NCBI GenBank assembly: GCA_017444615.1
Contig: JAFSWF010000048.1
Coordinates: 1 to 40,054, forward strand
DNA: 40,054 bases
Direction of reading: 5' to 3'
DNA from: Paludibacteraceae bacterium
GTDB lineage: Bacteria > Bacteroidota > Bacteroidia > Bacteroidales > Paludibacteraceae
The notes beneath the pieces were generated by a model. That model did no database searches and was not told the origin of the DNA. It saw only the letters and a program-made list of their open reading frames with translations. The translations under genes were made by a program, and so were the position numbers. Of this stretch, positions 8,060-16,208 are shown piece by piece. Position 1 is the stretch's first letter; each line of letters opens with the position of its first letter.

Positions 8060-9048
8060 TCGTCCCCTTTAGCACGAGGATGCGTAGCCATATACACCCG
8101 TTTGATCTGCTCAAACGTCGTATGCGTATAGACCTGAGTAGTACTCAGCGATGCGTGACCCAATAACTCCTGAATAGTCCGAATATCTGCACCGTTATCC
8201 AACATCGCTGTGGCGAAAGTATGCCGCAGTACATGTGGCGAATGTTTGGCAAGCGTACTCACCTCACCCATACGCGCGCGGACGATGCTATATAAGGTGT
8301 ATTTGGTCAGCGGACGAACAGCACCTTGGCGGTTCTTCAGGACGAAAAAAGTTTCACTTTCTCCCTTCCCTTTACGGGTGAAGAGCTCTGCTCGATCGGA
8401 CTGCCGGTGGCCGTCCGTAGAACATTGCTGGGGGTAGGCTGCTTTTCTCGCCTCCAGATACTCTCGTATCTGACCAATAAGGTTCTCTCCGATAGGTATC
8501 ACGCGCTCCTTGCGACGTTTACCGAACACGCGAACTTGCCCCTGTTCCAGATCGAAATCGTCATCCCTTAGGTTCAGCAACTCCGCCTGACGCATTCCTG
8601 TTTGGTAGAGTATCTCAATGATAAGCGCATCCAGCACAGCCTCAAACGCATCGCCTTCTTCTGAATGCTGAATGCTGACGGCTGAATTCCTCTCCACAGC
8701 CTCCATCTCTTCCTGACGAAAGAAAACAGGCAAAGGCTTGTCCGTCTTGGGCGACACTATCCGCGCAGTGATGTCTTTTGGTATCTTGCCTTGACGCAAT
8801 AAGAACTTATAGAAACTACGAAGCACCGATAACTTGCGCTTAACCGACCGAGGCGATTGATGTTGCTCCTCCAGCAAATCCAACATCCATGTTTTGACAT
8901 CATCCTCTGCCACTTGTGAAGGGTCGAACTCCTCCATCGTCCATCCTAAGAAGCGACAAAAATCCACCAAATCGTCACGATAGGCTTCCACCGTTCGCGG
9001 AGAATAATTCCGCTCAACCGCTATGTAATCTAAAAAATGCTGAATCAT
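8056..9048 (-). CDS. xerC: Tyrosine recombinase XerC-like
   Basis: This 330-aa site-specific recombinase probably resolves chromosome dimers at dif with a partner. The SAM-like N-terminal domain occupies about 1-90. The catalytic set is complete: Arg153, Lys177, His272, Arg275, His298 and Tyr307 (VYTHTTF). The HPRA sequence near the C-terminus favours XerC over XerD. The protein is about 30 aa longer than usual because of two loops, around 121-131 (NSAVSIQHSEE, encoded by a 7-bp tandem repeat) and 204-233. Nothing nearby suggests an integrated phage or element. It is transcribed from its own promoter at 9084-9114 and overlaps feoB tail to tail. Confidence 0.92.
   Translation of the reverse strand: MIQHFLDYIAVERNYSPRTVEAYRDDLVDFCRFLGWTMEEFDPSQVAEDDVKTWMLDLLEEQHQSPRSVKRKLSVLRSFYKFLLRQGKIPKDITARIVSPKTDKPLPVFFRQEEMEAVERNSAVSIQHSEEGDAFEAVLDALIIEILYQTGMRQAELLNLRDDDFDLEQGQVRVFGKRRKERVIPIGENLIGQIREYLEARKAAYPQQCSTDGHRQSDRAELFTRKGKGESETFFVLKNRQGAVRPLTKYTLYSIVRARMGEVSTLAKHSPHVLRHTFATAMLDNGADIRTIQELLGHASLSTTQVYTHTTFEQIKRVYMATHPRAKGDD
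8661..8688 (-). repeat. 7-bp tandem repeat inside xerC
   Basis: Four 7-bp units on the plus strand (CTGAATG, CTGAATG, CTGACGG, CTGAATT) encode residues 121-130 of XerC, in the loop just after the start of the catalytic domain. Because 7 is not a multiple of 3, a change of one unit would shift the frame. Confidence 0.8.
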
Positions 9049-9083
9049 ACACCCTTACGGTTCTTCGAACAACGAATCTGCTG

Positions 9084-9114
9084 CAAAGGTACAACTTTTT
9101 TTTGAATTGTGCAA
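9084..9114 (-). promoter_or_regulatory. Promoter of xerC
   Basis: On the minus strand TTG (9114-9112), 20 nt with an 8-A run, then TACCTTTG (9091-9084). The predicted leader is about 29 nt. Confidence 0.75.
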
Positions 9115-9122
9115 GTGCTTTT

Positions 9123-9198
9123 CCACTTATTCTATAATTTTATTATAAAATTAATCCACTTATTCCAACTTTACGTGCTAAAATTCACCACTTATTCC
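9123..9198. repeat. Three direct CCACTTATTC(C) repeats about 33 bp apart
   Basis: Copies begin at 9123, 9156 and 9188, so spacing is 33 and 32 bp, near three helical turns, immediately upstream of the xerC promoter. This geometry would suit same-face protein binding. The function is unknown. Confidence 0.65.
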
Positions 9199-9267
9199 AT
9201 TTTTTGGTACATATACGAGGGTAGTGCTCGCGTGCAAGCGTACGATGAGAGTCATTCGTAAACTTGC

Positions 9268-9295
9268 AGAATTAAGAATGATGAATGAAGAATGA
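9268..9295. repeat. 7-bp tandem repeat (AGAATGA type)
   Basis: Four units: AGAATTA, AGAATGA, TGAATGA, AGAATGA. Non-coding. Confidence 0.75.
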
Positions 9296-9378
9296 AGAAG
9301 GCGTCCTAGTGGGTTTGGTGCAACGTTTGAAGTCTGTACGGATTCTGATAGTTGGTACCAACGACAGGCTCTGTCCCG

Positions 9379-9399
9379 TAACGACTAACGACCAACGAC
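9379..9399. repeat. 7-bp tandem repeat (TAACGAC type)
   Basis: Three units: TAACGAC, TAACGAC, CAACGAC. It is followed by the CCACAAATGAG pair at 9399 and 9419. Confidence 0.75.
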
Positions 9400-9457
9400 C
9401 ACAAATGAGTACCCAACTCCACAAATGAGCACTAAACCTGCTACAAGCCCTTTCTTC

Positions 9458-9478
9458 ATTCTTAATTCTTAATTCTTA
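9458..9478. repeat. 7-bp tandem repeat (ATTCTTA type)
   Basis: Three perfect ATTCTTA units, ending about 24 bp before the rsfS promoter -33 element. Confidence 0.8.
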
Positions 9479-9501
9479 ATTGAAAAAAAACGCACAAATA
9501 T

Positions 9502-9532
9502 TTGCACATGTGCGTTTTTTTTTGTACCTTTG
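9502..9532 (+). promoter_or_regulatory. Promoter of the rsfS-ftsH cluster
   Basis: TTG (9502-9504), 20 nt ending in a 9-T run, then TACCTTTG (9525-9532). The predicted start near 9539 leaves only about an 11-nt leader before the ATG at 9550. An inverted repeat (ACGCAC/GTGCGT with A and T tracts) spans the -33 element. Confidence 0.8.
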
Positions 9533-9549
9533 CACCCAAATTTGGTTTT

Positions 9550-9915
9550 ATGAAAGAAATTAGTACGAAGAAATTGCTGGATACCATCATTGAAGGTATC
9601 CGAAACAGGAAAGGGCAACGCATTGTGACCATCGATCTAAGGAAGATTAAAGAGGCACCGGTGGAGATGATGCTCATTTGTGAAGGACAGAGTAACACAC
9701 AAGTAGCAGCTATTGCAGACGAGGTGGATGATTTTGTGCGGACAACCACCCACGTGCACCCGCTGTCAGTGGCAGGCCAAGAGAACGCTGAGTGGATAGC
9801 CATGGATTATGGCACGATTTTTGTCCATATTATGCAACGTGAACCCCGCGCGTTCTATGATATCGAACACCTGTGGGCAGACGGCAAAATATCGGAGTTG
9901 CCCGATATTTTGTAA
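9550..9915 (+). CDS. rsfS: Ribosome silencing factor RsfS
   Basis: This 121-aa cytosolic protein should bind ribosomal protein uL14 on the 50S subunit and block subunit joining under starvation. The family core is visible: ILCEGQSNTQV-like MLICEGQSNTQVAAIAD (about 39-55), followed by AEWIAMDYGTIFVHIMQREPRAFYDIEHLWAD (about 77-108), diagnostic for RsfS/Iojap. ATG at 9550 is chosen because an upstream in-frame start (9502) would lie inside the promoter. It is the first gene of a plus-strand cluster. The 24-nt gap to ftsH is filled by a 7-bp tandem repeat. rsfS-ftsH adjacency is common in Bacteroidota. Confidence 0.95.
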   Translation: MKEISTKKLLDTIIEGIRNRKGQRIVTIDLRKIKEAPVEMMLICEGQSNTQVAAIADEVDDFVRTTTHVHPLSVAGQENAEWIAMDYGTIFVHIMQREPRAFYDIEHLWADGKISELPDIL

Positions 9916-9941
9916 TTGAAAATTGAAAATTGAAAATTAAT
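9914..9941. repeat. 7-bp tandem repeat spanning the rsfS-ftsH gap
   Basis: Three AATTGAA units plus AATTAAT. The array starts in the rsfS stop codon (9913-9915) and ends inside the ftsH ATG (9940-9942), so it fills the whole intercistronic gap. Confidence 0.85.
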
Positions 9942-11979
9942 GGCAGATAATAAAGAGAGAAGACGGCGGCAGGAGCAGCCGCAACCGAATGGTCAACCGA
10001 GTGGCCCGCGTAGATGGTTAAGTATCTTGTTTTATACCATCGCTTTTGCGTTACTGGGCTATTATATGTTCGGTGGTCGCGAATCCAGCGGCACCAGCAA
10101 GGAGTTGAGTTACACCAAATTAACCGCGTACATTGAGACCGGTGCTATTGACCGTATCGAGGTTACGGATGATTTGCAAGCGAAGGCGAACGTGAAGCCG
10201 CAGTTCTACGCGCGCGTGTTTGGCACGCAGGCGGAAGGAGAGCAAGCACACGGTTTGCTCCGCACACAAGTGCCTTCGATTGAAGAGTTTTCCAAATATA
10301 TTGACGGCGTCAATGCCGCACGTAAGGCAGAAGGACAGGCGGCCATCGATGTCAAATACGATAAGTCGCACGATTACTGGTATTTGCTACTCGTCAATAT
10401 CCTGCCGTTTGTGCTGATTGTTCTCTTCTTTGTATGGATGAGCCGCGGCATCGGCAGTGCCGGAGGACCCGGAGGTATCTTCGGCGTTGGCAGAGCCAAA
10501 GCACAACTCTTCGATAAGGACAAAAAAGATAAAGTAACCTTCAAGGACGTAGCGGGTCTCTATGGCGCCAAGCAAGAGGTGCAGGAGATAGTGGCCTTCT
10601 TGAAGAACCCCGAGAAATACACCGAGATAGGTGCGAAGATCCCTAAGGGCGCGTTGCTCGTAGGTCCTCCGGGAACCGGTAAGACCTTGTTAGCCAAAGC
10701 TGTAGCCGGCGAAGCCGACGTGCCGTTCTTCTCCATGAGCGGTTCGGATTTTGTGGAGATGTTCGTCGGCGTAGGTGCCAGCCGTGTGCGTGACCTCTTC
10801 CGTCAAGCGAAAGAGAAAGCACCGGCCATCATCTTCATCGACGAGATTGATGCCGTCGGTCGTGCGCGCGGAAAGAACGTGATGACCGGAGGTAACGACG
10901 AACGCGAATCGACACTCAACCAACTACTGACCGAAATGGACGGCTTTGGTACGAACAGCGGCGTCATCATCCTTGCCGCTACTAACCGTGCCGATGTGCT
11001 TGACTCCGCCCTCTTGCGTGCTGGACGTTTCGATAGGCAGATACATGTCGAACTGCCGGACTTGCAGGAACGTAAAGAGATCTTCCAAGTGCACCTTCGT
11101 CCCATCAAAACAGATGAGACGGTAGATTTGGATTTCTTGAGCAAGCAGACGCCCGGTTTCTCAGGTGCCGACATCGCCAATGTCTGCAACGAGGCAGCGC
11201 TGATTGCTGCCCGCGGCGGACGGAAGAAAGTGACCAAACAGGATTTCATGGATGCCGTAGATCGTATCGTCGGCGGCTTAGAAAGAAAGAACAAGATCAT
11301 GACCGACGAGGAGAAACGCTCCATCGCTTACCACGAAGCCGGTCACGCCACCATCAGTTGGTTGCTGCGCTGGGCTAACCCCTTAGTCAAAGTGACGATT
11401 GTGCCGCGTGGAATGGCGCTTGGCGCTGCGTGGTACTTGCCCGAAGAGCGTCAGTTAACGAACGAGGACCATATACTCGACGAACTCTGTTCGCTGCTCG
11501 GTGGCCGTGCAGCAGAGCAACTCTTCCTCAACCAGACTTCCACCGGTGCCCTCAATGACCTTGAGCGCGCTACCAAACAGGCCTACGCCATGGTGGCTTA
11601 CTACGGTATGAGCAACAAACTGAAAGATGTGTCTTTCTACGACTCAACCGGTCGATACGAGTACGGTTTCACGAAGCCTTATTCGGAGCAAACGGCGGAC
11701 TTGATTGACAAAGAGACCCAACGTATCATCGCAGATCAGATGGCACGCGCCAAAAAGATCCTGACCGAGCATGCCGAGGGACACAACCAATTGGCACAGC
11801 TGCTCGTTGAACGCGAGGTCATCACTTCCGAGGATGTAGAGCGTATCTTAGGTCCTCGTCCGTGGAAGAGCCGCGGCGACGAGTTACTCGAAGCCAACGC
11901 CGCAGCGGCAGAAGAGGAAAAACCGAAGCGTAAACGTGCCCCAAGGAAGAAAAAAGAAGATTCACAAACAGAAGCATAA
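9940..11979 (+). CDS. ftsH: ATP-dependent zinc metalloprotease FtsH
   Basis: This 679-aa membrane AAA+ protease degrades misfolded membrane proteins and regulatory substrates. Two transmembrane segments (about 25-43 and 147-167) enclose a periplasmic FtsH_ext region. The AAA module has Walker A GPPGTGKT (242-249), pore loop FVGVG (275-279), Walker B IIFIDEID (297-304) and an SRH with R360/R363. The protease site is HEAGH (465-469), with Asp539 as likely third zinc ligand. The C-terminal tail (about 640-679) is rich in Lys, Arg and Glu. Its TAA overlaps the ATG of the downstream M16 peptidase (TAATG), which suggests translational coupling. Confidence 0.97.
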   Translation: MADNKERRRRQEQPQPNGQPSGPRRWLSILFYTIAFALLGYYMFGGRESSGTSKELSYTKLTAYIETGAIDRIEVTDDLQAKANVKPQFYARVFGTQAEGEQAHGLLRTQVPSIEEFSKYIDGVNAARKAEGQAAIDVKYDKSHDYWYLLLVNILPFVLIVLFFVWMSRGIGSAGGPGGIFGVGRAKAQLFDKDKKDKVTFKDVAGLYGAKQEVQEIVAFLKNPEKYTEIGAKIPKGALLVGPPGTGKTLLAKAVAGEADVPFFSMSGSDFVEMFVGVGASRVRDLFRQAKEKAPAIIFIDEIDAVGRARGKNVMTGGNDERESTLNQLLTEMDGFGTNSGVIILAATNRADVLDSALLRAGRFDRQIHVELPDLQERKEIFQVHLRPIKTDETVDLDFLSKQTPGFSGADIANVCNEAALIAARGGRKKVTKQDFMDAVDRIVGGLERKNKIMTDEEKRSIAYHEAGHATISWLLRWANPLVKVTIVPRGMALGAAWYLPEERQLTNEDHILDELCSLLGGRAAEQLFLNQTSTGALNDLERATKQAYAMVAYYGMSNKLKDVSFYDSTGRYEYGFTKPYSEQTADLIDKETQRIIADQMARAKKILTEHAEGHNQLAQLLVEREVITSEDVERILGPRPWKSRGDELLEANAAAAEEEKPKRKRAPRKKKEDSQTEA

Positions 11980-14795
11980 TGAAAAAACTTTCAATCAGCA
12001 TTTGTTTACTCGCTGTAGTAAGCATGCTTTCGGCGCAAGCGCCGGAGAAACTACCGATGGACCCCGATGTTCGGTATGGTAAGTTAGATAACGGATTGAC
12101 CTATTACATCCGCCACAATGAACAACCTAAACAACGCTGCGAGTTTCATATCGCGCAAGCAGTAGGTGCTATCCTCGAAGAAGATCACCAAAACGGCTTA
12201 GCGCACTTCTTGGAGCACATGGCGTTCAATGGCACCCAACACTTCCCCGGCAAAGGAATCATCAACTATTTCGAGTCGGTGGGTGTTAACTTCGGCGGCA
12301 ACATCAACGCCTACACCTCTATTGACGAGACTGTTTACCGTCTCTCTGACGTGCCTACTTATCGCGAGGGTATCATTGATAGTGCCTTACTTGTTATGCA
12401 CGACTGGAGTTGCGGTCTGCTGCTCTTACCTGAAGAGATTGACGCGGAGCGTGGTGTGATTCTGGAGGAATGGCGTACCGGTCGTACGGCACGTCGTCGT
12501 ATCTGGAAACAAATGAATGCCCTCATGTACCCGGGCACTCAATACGCCAAGCGTGACGTCATCGGCGACACCGCGGTTATCAATAATTTTGAGTACCAAG
12601 CTCTCCGTGACTACTACCATAAATGGTACGGTCCGGACAACCAAGCCATCATCGTGGTAGGTGATATCAACGTAGATACGATTGAGGCGAAGATCAAAGC
12701 ACTGTGGGCAGAGGTGCCGCGTCGAGAGAACTTCGGCGAGCGTCCCATCTACACCGTCAACCATAACGACCAACCGCTCGTGGCTATCGTGACCGACAAA
12801 GAGGCGGAAGGTAGTCGTATCACCTTAGAGTATAAGTTCGACCAACTGCCCGAAGCGCTGCAAGGCACTATGCAGGAGTATATGCTGAACCTTGTTCGTG
12901 GCTTAGCATGCGATATGTTAGACAACCGCTTGGAGGAGTTATCATTAGACCCCAAAGCTTCGTTCGTAGGCGCCGGTTGCTATTACGGCGAGACGGCAAA
13001 GAAAATGGATGCGTTCAATGCCATCATCATCCCCAAAGAAGGCCGCGAGACCGAAGCCCTCAATGACCTGCTCTTCCAATTGGAGAAAATGCGTCGCTAC
13101 GGCTTTACCAACGCTGAGTTAGACCGCGTGAAGACCGAGAAACTCAATGCGATGGAGAAATATTATAAGGAACGCGACACGCGCAAGAACATCACGCTCG
13201 CGCGCGAGTGCATTCGCCATTTTGAGGACGGCGAGTCAATGCCGGGCGCACAGTGGGAGTACGATTTTATCCAAGCATCGCTACCGCTGCTCAGCATTGA
13301 GACCGTCAATAAACTGGCGGAGGCGTTTATCCACGATAAACCGACTGTAGCCATCTCCGGTCCGGAGAAAGAAGGCGTGAATATCCCTTCGGAAGAGACT
13401 ATCCTTGCTTCATTAGCCGCCATGCCGGAACTGGCTATCGAAGCGCCCGTAGAGGAGACCGTTGATACCGAGTTGGTAAAGAAAGCGCCCCGCAAAGGCA
13501 AAATCAAAAAGTCCACCTTCAACACCGACCTTGGTGTGACCGAATGGAAACTGAGCAATGGCGTCAAAGTGGTCTTCAAACCGACCGAGTTCAAGGCCGA
13601 CGAGATCTTAATGCAAGCGTTCTCCAAAGGCGGTTACAGTCAAGTCAAGACCGAATACCTGCCTTCGGCACAAGTGGCGCAACATATCATCGCCTACAGC
13701 GGTGTGGGACGATTCAATTACACCCAGTTACAGAAAGCCTTAGCCGGTAAGATCGTTACCGTCAGCCCTGAGATATCGGAGAATATCGAGCGCATTCAAG
13801 CATCCTCGAGCGTGAAGGATCTAGAGACGATGCTCCAACTGACTTATCTGTATTTCACGGCTCCGCGTCGCGACGAAGAGGCGTTTGCTACCTTGACGAG
13901 CCTTCTTCGCAATCAATTGGTCAACCGCGATAAAAACCCCAAGGCGGCCTTCCAAGACTCAATTCAAGTGATGGCTTCTAACCACTCCGACCGTTCGCCG
14001 CTCTTTAACCTCGAGCTGCTGGAGAAAGCAGACTTAGATAAGGCCTTAGCGGTGTATAAAGCACGCTTTGCCAACCCTGCGGACTTCACGTTCGTATTTG
14101 TGGGCAACATCAACCCCGAGGACCCGAACGTACAAGCTCTTATCTGCCAATGGCTAGGCGGACTGAAGACCAAACGCGGTCATGAAGAGGTGATTGACCA
14201 CCATGTGACAGTTACTCCGGGTATCCAAAAGAATTATTTCAGCCGCGAGATGGAGACCACCACCGCTTCCAACCGTATTCAGTACACCTCCTACGATATG
14301 CCTTATACGCTAGCTAACGAACTGAACATGGAGATGATCGGTCGCATCCTAAGCACCCGTTACTTGGAATCCATCCGTGAACGCGAAGGCGGTTCGTACG
14401 GCGTAGGTACCTACGGTTACATGACTATTCTGCCGCGTCCGCGTGCAGGCTTGCTGATGCAATTCGATACCGACCCCAAGAAACAAGCCCGTCTGATGGA
14501 AATCATCTACGAAGAGATAGATACTATCCTTGAGAACGGACCGCTCGCAAGCGACCTGCAGAAAGAGAAAGAATCGATGCTCAAGGATTTCCAAGAGGAT
14601 CTGGAGAAGAACTCTTTCTGGCGCACACAACTCTATGCGTACTACCTCTATAACTATCCTCAATACGGAATCCGCACTACCGATGATTACATCGCAGCCG
14701 TGCAGGCTATTACCGCAGAGACGGTGCAGGCCACACTCAAGCAATTAGTAGAAGCCGGTAATCGGTTTGAGGTGGTCATGTTCCCGGAAAACTGA
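11979..14795 (+). CDS. M16 family zinc peptidase (two-domain, pitrilysin-like), exported
   Basis: This 938-aa protein has a signal peptide (about 1-20, LSAQ) and should act in the periplasm. The first M16 half carries the inverted zinc motif HFLEH (His76, Glu79, His80) and the distal ligand Glu157, exactly 77 residues later as in pitrilysin. The second half (from about 510, DLGVTEWKLSNGVKVVFKPTEF) lacks the motif and is the usual inactive clamshell partner, with the ERE-GGSYGVG-Y segment near 808. Length is normal for a fused M16A/B enzyme. Its start overlaps the ftsH stop. Linkage to FtsH suggests envelope protein turnover. The substrate is unknown. Confidence 0.93.
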   Translation: MKKLSISICLLAVVSMLSAQAPEKLPMDPDVRYGKLDNGLTYYIRHNEQPKQRCEFHIAQAVGAILEEDHQNGLAHFLEHMAFNGTQHFPGKGIINYFESVGVNFGGNINAYTSIDETVYRLSDVPTYREGIIDSALLVMHDWSCGLLLLPEEIDAERGVILEEWRTGRTARRRIWKQMNALMYPGTQYAKRDVIGDTAVINNFEYQALRDYYHKWYGPDNQAIIVVGDINVDTIEAKIKALWAEVPRRENFGERPIYTVNHNDQPLVAIVTDKEAEGSRITLEYKFDQLPEALQGTMQEYMLNLVRGLACDMLDNRLEELSLDPKASFVGAGCYYGETAKKMDAFNAIIIPKEGRETEALNDLLFQLEKMRRYGFTNAELDRVKTEKLNAMEKYYKERDTRKNITLARECIRHFEDGESMPGAQWEYDFIQASLPLLSIETVNKLAEAFIHDKPTVAISGPEKEGVNIPSEETILASLAAMPELAIEAPVEETVDTELVKKAPRKGKIKKSTFNTDLGVTEWKLSNGVKVVFKPTEFKADEILMQAFSKGGYSQVKTEYLPSAQVAQHIIAYSGVGRFNYTQLQKALAGKIVTVSPEISENIERIQASSSVKDLETMLQLTYLYFTAPRRDEEAFATLTSLLRNQLVNRDKNPKAAFQDSIQVMASNHSDRSPLFNLELLEKADLDKALAVYKARFANPADFTFVFVGNINPEDPNVQALICQWLGGLKTKRGHEEVIDHHVTVTPGIQKNYFSREMETTTASNRIQYTSYDMPYTLANELNMEMIGRILSTRYLESIREREGGSYGVGTYGYMTILPRPRAGLLMQFDTDPKKQARLMEIIYEEIDTILENGPLASDLQKEKESMLKDFQEDLEKNSFWRTQLYAYYLYNYPQYGIRTTDDYIAAVQAITAETVQATLKQLVEAGNRFEVVMFPEN

Positions 14796-14817
14796 TAGCT
14801 GAAGGCTGAAAGCTGAT
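14790..14817. repeat. 7-bp tandem repeat spanning the M16-lpxB gap
   Basis: Units AACTGAT, AGCTGAA, GGCTGAA, AGCTGAT. The array runs from just before the M16 stop codon (14793-14795) into the lpxB ATG (14816-14818). Confidence 0.85.
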
Positions 14818-15952
14818 GGCTAAATACTTCCTTATAGCAGGCGAGGCGTCCGGCGATCTGCATGCTGCTGCGTTGATAAGGCAGTTGAAGCAACAAGATC
14901 CCGAAGCGCATTTTGTAGGACTCGGCGGTGACCATATGGCTGCCGCCGAGTGCCACCTCTATCAGGATTATCGTCGGATGGCGTTCATGGGCTTTACCGC
15001 TGTGCTTCGCAACTTAGGACAAGTACGACGCAATTTTAAGATTGCTCAGCAGGCACTGCTATCCGAACAACCTGACGCCCTTATTCTCATTGACTACCCC
15101 TCTTTTAACTTGAAGATGGCGTCTTTCTGCCGCAAGCATTTGCCGAAGACAAAGATCTTCTATTACATTGCCCCGAAGGTATGGGCATGGAAGAAATACC
15201 GCGTCCACCGCATTGCCAAACTATGCGATGAGGTACTCGGCATCTTTCCCTTTGAACCGGCTTTCTATGCCCGGTTCGGCTACCGCTGCAAGTATGTAGG
15301 CAATCCCACCGTGGAGGAAATCAATCTTACAGCGCAGCGGTCTTACAGTGAAACGGTCTTACAGCAAAGCGGTCATACAGCGAAGCGGTCTATCGCCCTT
15401 CTCCCCGGCAGCCGCAGAAGCGAAGTGTCGCATTGCTTGCCGAGGATGATAGAAGCCGCGAGACACTTTCCTGACTACCACATAGTAGTCACAGCAGCGC
15501 CCGGGATAGAAGACGACTTCTACCAACCGTACTTAAGCGCCAACGAGACCTTAACACGCGACACTTACGGTGCTGTACAATCCGCCTCTGCCGCTATCGT
15601 CAACTCCGGCACAGCGACCCTCGAGACGGCTCTCTTAGGTTGTCCGCAAGTGGCGGTCTATTACATCTCTTTAGAACGTATAGTGCGCTATATACGATGG
15701 ATGCAACCCCTATTCTTCTCCGTGCCTTATTTCACCTTGGTGAACATCATCGCAGGCAAACAAGTCATCCGCGAATGCATATCGAATGATTTTACCGTGG
15801 ATAAGATGACCGCTGAACTACAGCGTCTCTTAACCGACGAGGACTACAAAAAAGAGATGCTCGCCTCGTACGAACATCTCCGTTCTCTCTTGGGCACCCA
15901 ACCCGCCGCAGCTACCGCTGCCACTATCATCACATCGAAAACGCGATCATAG
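14816..15952 (+). CDS. lpxB: Lipid-A-disaccharide synthase
   Basis: This 378-aa GT19 enzyme joins UDP-2,3-diacylglucosamine and lipid X to make the lipid A disaccharide at the inner face of the cytoplasmic membrane. Diagnostic segments are the N-terminal YFLIAGEASGDLHAA, IDYPSFNLKMA (about 92-102), YYIAPKVWAWKKYR (about 118-131), LLPGSRRSEV (about 196-205) and VNSGTATLETALLGCPQVAVY (about 262-282). An unusual loop at about 171-191, before LLPGSR, is encoded by a 64-bp array of four 16-bp repeats. The start codon sits inside a 7-bp repeat. The 3' end overlaps a convergent small membrane protein gene by 23 nt. Confidence 0.95.
   Translation: MAKYFLIAGEASGDLHAAALIRQLKQQDPEAHFVGLGGDHMAAAECHLYQDYRRMAFMGFTAVLRNLGQVRRNFKIAQQALLSEQPDALILIDYPSFNLKMASFCRKHLPKTKIFYYIAPKVWAWKKYRVHRIAKLCDEVLGIFPFEPAFYARFGYRCKYVGNPTVEEINLTAQRSYSETVLQQSGHTAKRSIALLPGSRRSEVSHCLPRMIEAARHFPDYHIVVTAAPGIEDDFYQPYLSANETLTRDTYGAVQSASAAIVNSGTATLETALLGCPQVAVYYISLERIVRYIRWMQPLFFSVPYFTLVNIIAGKQVIRECISNDFTVDKMTAELQRLLTDEDYKKEMLASYEHLRSLLGTQPAAATAATIITSKTRS
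15326..15389. repeat. 16-bp tandem repeat inside lpxB
   Basis: Four units of the type CTTACAGCGAAGCGGT start at 15326, 15342, 15358 and 15374. They encode residues 171-191. A gain or loss of one or two units would shift the lpxB frame; three units would keep it. Confidence 0.85.
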
Positions 15953-16208
15953 CCAGTATATACGGCATCGCACCAATTAAGACACCTTTGCTCAGTCGCC
16001 ACGTATCCGTGGTATAGAACACAAAGAGCAACGCCAAATCGGGGAATACACTCACCATCAGCAGTTTGCTTAGTACGCCGCCGGCGTGAAACTGAAACGT
16101 CTGCAGGGGATACCAAAGGTTCATCACCTCAATGTAGGTGAGCCCAAACGCCGCCGGCAGAACCAGCCCGATAAGAATGCCTATCCAATAACGGTCAAAG
16201 CGATCCAT
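15930..16208 (-). CDS. Small integral membrane protein, unknown function
   Basis: This 92-aa protein has three hydrophobic stretches (about 9-27, 45-63 and 74-91) with few charges, so it is likely an inner-membrane protein with about three passes. I do not recognise a named family. Reality is supported by its length, its composition, a 14-nt overlap with the upstream surE gene and a position between surE and lpxB, an arrangement I recall from other Bacteroidales. It overlaps the end of lpxB by 23 nt tail to tail. A link to lipid A or envelope work is inferred from position only. Confidence 0.7.
   Translation of the reverse strand: MDRFDRYWIGILIGLVLPAAFGLTYIEVMNLWYPLQTFQFHAGGVLSKLLMVSVFPDLALLFVFYTTDTWRLSKGVLIGAMPYILAMIAFSM

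Larger units (their letters stand above)
9115..9501. other. Gene-free stretch with several short repeat families
   Basis: No convincing coding sequence is seen between the divergent xerC and rsfS promoters. The stretch contains three copies of CCACTTATTC (9123, 9156, 9188), an AT-rich palindrome (about 9133-9153), 7-bp tandem repeats at 9268-9295, 9379-9399 and 9458-9478, and a 20-bp-spaced pair of CCACAAATGAG (9399, 9419). It looks like non-coding DNA built largely from simple repeats. Confidence 0.7.

Noticed and set aside
8056-9048. XerC as a phage or integrative-element integrase
   Set aside because: No attachment sites, excision or phage genes nearby; core-type sequence with HPRA tail fits the housekeeping recombinase.
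9123-9198. CRISPR-like spacing of CCACTTATTC
   Set aside because: Repeats are only about 10-11 bp and three in number, and there are no cas genes; it does not fit a CRISPR array.
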